Assembly: GCA_958349535.1 (NCBI GenBank)
Contig: CATWDJ010000004.1
Span: 1 to 64,000, forward strand
Source of the DNA: Maccoyibacter sp900556645
GTDB lineage: Bacteria; Bacillota; Clostridia; Lachnospirales; Lachnospiraceae
Reading direction: 5' to 3'
DNA: 64,000 bases
The notes under the pieces were generated by a model. It was not told the origin of the DNA and ran no database searches. It worked only from the letters and a program-made list of their open reading frames with translations. The first letter of the stretch is position 1. Each line of letters begins with the position of its first letter. This document shows positions 61,893-64,000 of this stretch, piece after piece. The translations under genes were made by a program, and so were the position numbers.

Positions 61893-62750
61893 TCATTCAC
61901 TTTCTTTCTGCTTAAGCACCCGTCTCATTTCTCCGTAATCCCGCTCAGGATGTTTTTTCTCCGCCAGCTTCGTCACCATATTTCCCACGGCGAGATAGCA
62001 GGCTTTTCTCTCTTCTCCACCCAGATTTTGCGAATGGTGTTCTACTGTCTGAACATCATTCCGCTCAATGGGACCGGTAAGGGCTTCTATACACCCATTT
62101 GAAAATACGGATTCTATATTGTTTTTTACCAAAGGCTCTAACATCTCATAAGCTGTCTCGGTGTCAATGCCCGTTTCCTCTAAAAGTTCCACCGCCATAG
62201 CAAGCAATCCCACCAGATGGTTACTGGCAATACTGGCTGCCGCATGGTACTTTGTCTTTGCCTGTGTGGGAATGGAAACCACCTTGTTGGGCAGAATCGC
62301 AAATACTTCCTGCATTTTCTCCAATGCTTTCGGATTTCCCTCCACGGTAAAAAGTGCTTTTGTTAAATTTTGATAAGCTGTGAATTTATTACTGAACGCG
62401 TAAATTGGATGGATAGAACAGACCAATGCCCCTGTTCTCTCCGTATTGGAAAAAATATCACTTGATAATGAGCCACTAAAGTGGCATATAACTTTTCCTT
62501 TCACATTCTTTGCCGCAATGCAATCCCATAACTCTTCTATCGCACCGTCCGAAACGGTAAGAAAAAGGGTATCGCTTACCTCAATGAGTGAATCTAAATC
62601 TTGAAAATATGTTGTGTTACAGAATTCTGCCGCCTCTTTTGCTCCGCTTACGGTTCTGTTGTAGAATCCGCTGACGTTCCCACCATGCTCTGTCAGATAC
62701 TTTCCCATGGTGGTTCCTACCTTGCCGGCACCTATAATTCCTATTCTTAT
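61893..62750 (-). CDS. panG: Rossmann/DUF2520 protein, probable PanG-type ketopantoate reductase
   Basis: A 286-residue protein opening (M)RIGIIGAGKVGTTMGKYL, a Rossmann NAD(P) loop, with VSDTLFLTVSDGAIEELWD and a C-terminal DUF2520 helical domain (HAAASIASNHLVGLLAMAVELL, LTGPIERND). PanG enzymes of this fold replace PanE in Francisella, Enterococcus and clostridia. Location directly before panB supports ketopantoate reductase activity. The only start that suits the fold is an ATA at 62750, 9 bases after GGAGG; a GTG at 62789 exists but lacks a ribosome site and would encode that GGAGG as protein. So initiation is probably at AUA. Confidence 0.75.
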   Translation of the reverse strand: MRIGIIGAGKVGTTMGKYLTEHGGNVSGFYNRTVSGAKEAAEFCNTTYFQDLDSLIEVSDTLFLTVSDGAIEELWDCIAAKNVKGKVICHFSGSLSSDIFSNTERTGALVCSIHPIYAFSNKFTAYQNLTKALFTVEGNPKALEKMQEVFAILPNKVVSIPTQAKTKYHAAASIASNHLVGLLAMAVELLEETGIDTETAYEMLEPLVKNNIESVFSNGCIEALTGPIERNDVQTVEHHSQNLGGEERKACYLAVGNMVTKLAEKKHPERDYGEMRRVLKQKESE

Positions 62751-62851
62751 TGCTATGCACCTCCGTTTCCTGTCTGCTGCATTTTGCACAAACTCAGAAA
62801 GGATGCATTATCAAAATGATACAGTTTCCATCCGAAATACTGTTCGTTAAT

Positions 62852-62880
62852 ATTTTAACACACCATATTTAAATTGGCAA
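62852..62880 (-). promoter_or_regulatory. Promoter of the pan operon
   Basis: Minus-strand TTGCCA and TAAAAT are 17 bases apart, about 100 bases before the AUA start of panG. Confidence 0.6.
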
Positions 62881-62929
62881 TATATGTTTTTCTTACATAA
62901 TGCCCCTGCCGTCAAAAACTGTGATGTAG

Positions 62930-63203
62930 CTATTCCACATACCAGGTGGAACGCTTTACATGGGCTCCGGTACTGCCATCCCGGCTCTCAATAACGTTGG
63001 CAAATCCATATACCAGCTCTGCCTGCATCTGATCCAGTTCCATCTTGGCAGGATTCTGCATATTGATATAAAGGCAGAGAATGATAATGGTAACGGCCAA
63101 ACTGGAAACCAAGGCCTCGAAACACCATCTGATACACCACGACTCCCATGCTGATAACCATATAAACGGTCAGTATATCCAGCACATAGTAAATCAACCC
63201 CAC
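62930..63203 (-). pseudogene. Fragment of a membrane-bound HD-GYP protein, frameshifted and truncated
   Basis: One frame from 63203 gives MGLIYYVLDILTVYMVISMG, a membrane helix, then turns to unlikely sequence near 63120. The next frame continues LVSSLAVTIIILCLYINMQN, and AELVYGFANVIESRDGSTGAHVKRS, the well-known start of an HD-GYP domain (VESRDxxTGxHxxR), ending at a stop codon at 62930. A complete HD-GYP would need about 150 further residues, including the HD and GYP boxes; none follow. A base change of one in the region 63115-63130 would join the frames. Confidence 0.75.
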
Positions 63204-63280
63204 AATCAGCTGGAAATCAAACAGCCTAGCTGTAATTTGTAGTTTAACATCTAAACCACCTCATGCTTTATCCCTGTCGT

Positions 63281-64000
63281 TTATTTCTTCGGCTCTAATC
63301 TCTCTTTTCCTCCCATGTATGGCTGTAATGCCTTTGGAATGTTTACACTTCCGTCCTCATTTAAGTTATTTTCAAGGAAAGCAATTAACATTCTCGGCGG
63401 TGCAACAACTGTATTGTTTAAGGTATGAGCAAAATATTTGCCTTTCTCACCTTTTACACGAATCTTTAATCTTCTTGCCTGAGCATCGCCTAAGTTGGAG
63501 CAGCTTCCCACCTCAAAATATTTCTTCTGTCTCGGAGACCATGCCTCTACATCACAGGATTTCACCTTCAAGTCTGCCAAATCACCGGAACAACATTCCA
63601 GTGTACGCACCGGAATATCCAGACTACGGAATAAATCCACGGTATTCTGCCATAGCTTGTCATACCACATCGGAGATTCCTCCGGTTTGCAGACTACAAT
63701 CATCTCCTGCTTCTCAAACTGGTGAATACGATATACTCCACGTTCTTCGATTCCATGAGCTCCCTTCTCTTTACGGAAGCAAGGAGAGTAACTGGTCATG
63801 GTATATGGCAGCTTCTCCTCCTCATTGATGGTATCGATGAATTTACCAATCATGGAGTGTTCACTGGTTCCGATAAGGTAAAGGTCTTCCCCTTCGATTT
63901 TATACATCATGGCATCCATCTCATCAAAGCTCATAACTCCGGTTACCACGTTGCTGCGAATCATAAACGGCGGAATACAGTAAGTAAATCCACGGTCAAT
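63281..64000 (-). CDS. serS: Seryl-tRNA synthetase, 3' part (5' end beyond the window)
   Basis: The frame is open to the window edge: IDRGFTYCIPPF precedes an internal Met at 63964, so the 5' part (N-terminal coiled-coil arm) lies to the right. About 240 residues are visible: the ATP/serine site EGEDLYLIGTSEHSMIG, motif 2 SPCFRKEKGAHGIEERGVYRIHQFEK, zinc-free TLECCSGDLAD and motif 3 VAPPRMLIAFLENN near the C-terminus. It charges tRNA-Ser. No terminator is obvious immediately after it. Confidence 0.95.
   Translation of the reverse strand: MDRGFTYCIPPFMIRSNVVTGVMSFDEMDAMMYKIEGEDLYLIGTSEHSMIGKFIDTINEEEKLPYTMTSYSPCFRKEKGAHGIEERGVYRIHQFEKQEMIVVCKPEESPMWYDKLWQNTVDLFRSLDIPVRTLECCSGDLADLKVKSCDVEAWSPRQKKYFEVGSCSNLGDAQARRLKIRVKGEKGKYFAHTLNNTVVAPPRMLIAFLENNLNEDGSVNIPKALQPYMGGKERLEPKK

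Overview
This window comes from a low-GC Clostridia genome, most likely a motile, butyrate-producing member of the Lachnospiraceae. Supporting evidence: a thl-hbd-bcd-etfB-etfA butyrate cluster, a flagellin gene with csrA beside it, an anaerobic (class III) ribonucleotide reductase, PyrK/PyrD type-1B dihydroorotate dehydrogenase, and strong Gram-positive AGGAGG ribosome-binding sites. The genus cannot be fixed from the sequence alone. Nearly all genes lie on the minus strand, so the right end of each cluster is its 5' end. No tRNA, rRNA or CRISPR array was seen.

Layout. 0-4 kb: an HscC-type Hsp70 with a membrane-anchored J-domain partner. 4-13 kb: purE, an M29 aminopeptidase, an HD hydrolase, small membrane proteins and the pyrimidine genes pyrC-pyrF-pyrK-pyrD-pyrE. 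13-20 kb: nrdD (fused to a glutaredoxin-like domain, with tandem NrdR boxes upstream), hflX, a TPR lipoprotein, glycogen phosphorylase and a divergent AraC regulator. 20-29 kb: pyruvate kinase, an AI-2E-family permease, a P-type ATPase behind a yybP-ykoY (Mn2+) riboswitch, a CorC-like protein, a P-loop-less ParA-like protein and a LacI-like protein without a DNA-binding domain. 29-40 kb: the stringent-response/aminoacylation operon rel-MBL-hemZ-hisS-aspS, then an ECF S-component-xth-cyclophilin-HAD/GNAT operon.

40-46 kb is the accessory part of the window. It holds an Rpn-family nuclease gene, a coiled-coil gene built of 63-bp tandem repeats, a HicA-HicB toxin-antitoxin pair followed by a SecB-like gene (a candidate toxin-antitoxin-chaperone module), flagellin with csrA upstream, and a small FimB/FimE-sized tyrosine recombinase flanked by inverted copies of an 18-bp element (a candidate self-inverting cassette beside csrA-flagellin).

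46-51 kb: the butyrate genes, without crotonase. 51-54 kb: a SleB-like wall hydrolase and a degenerate HD-GYP protein. 54-58 kb: carAB. 58-63 kb: a vitamin B5/CoA operon panG-panB-panC-panD-coaBC, where panG appears to start at an AUA codon and CoaBC lacks the usual active-site cysteine. 63 kb to the end: a broken HD-GYP fragment and the 3' part of serS.

The main themes are de novo pyrimidine and CoA synthesis, anaerobic dNTP supply, butyrate fermentation, and motility control by CsrA. The most unusual material is the 40-46 kb region.
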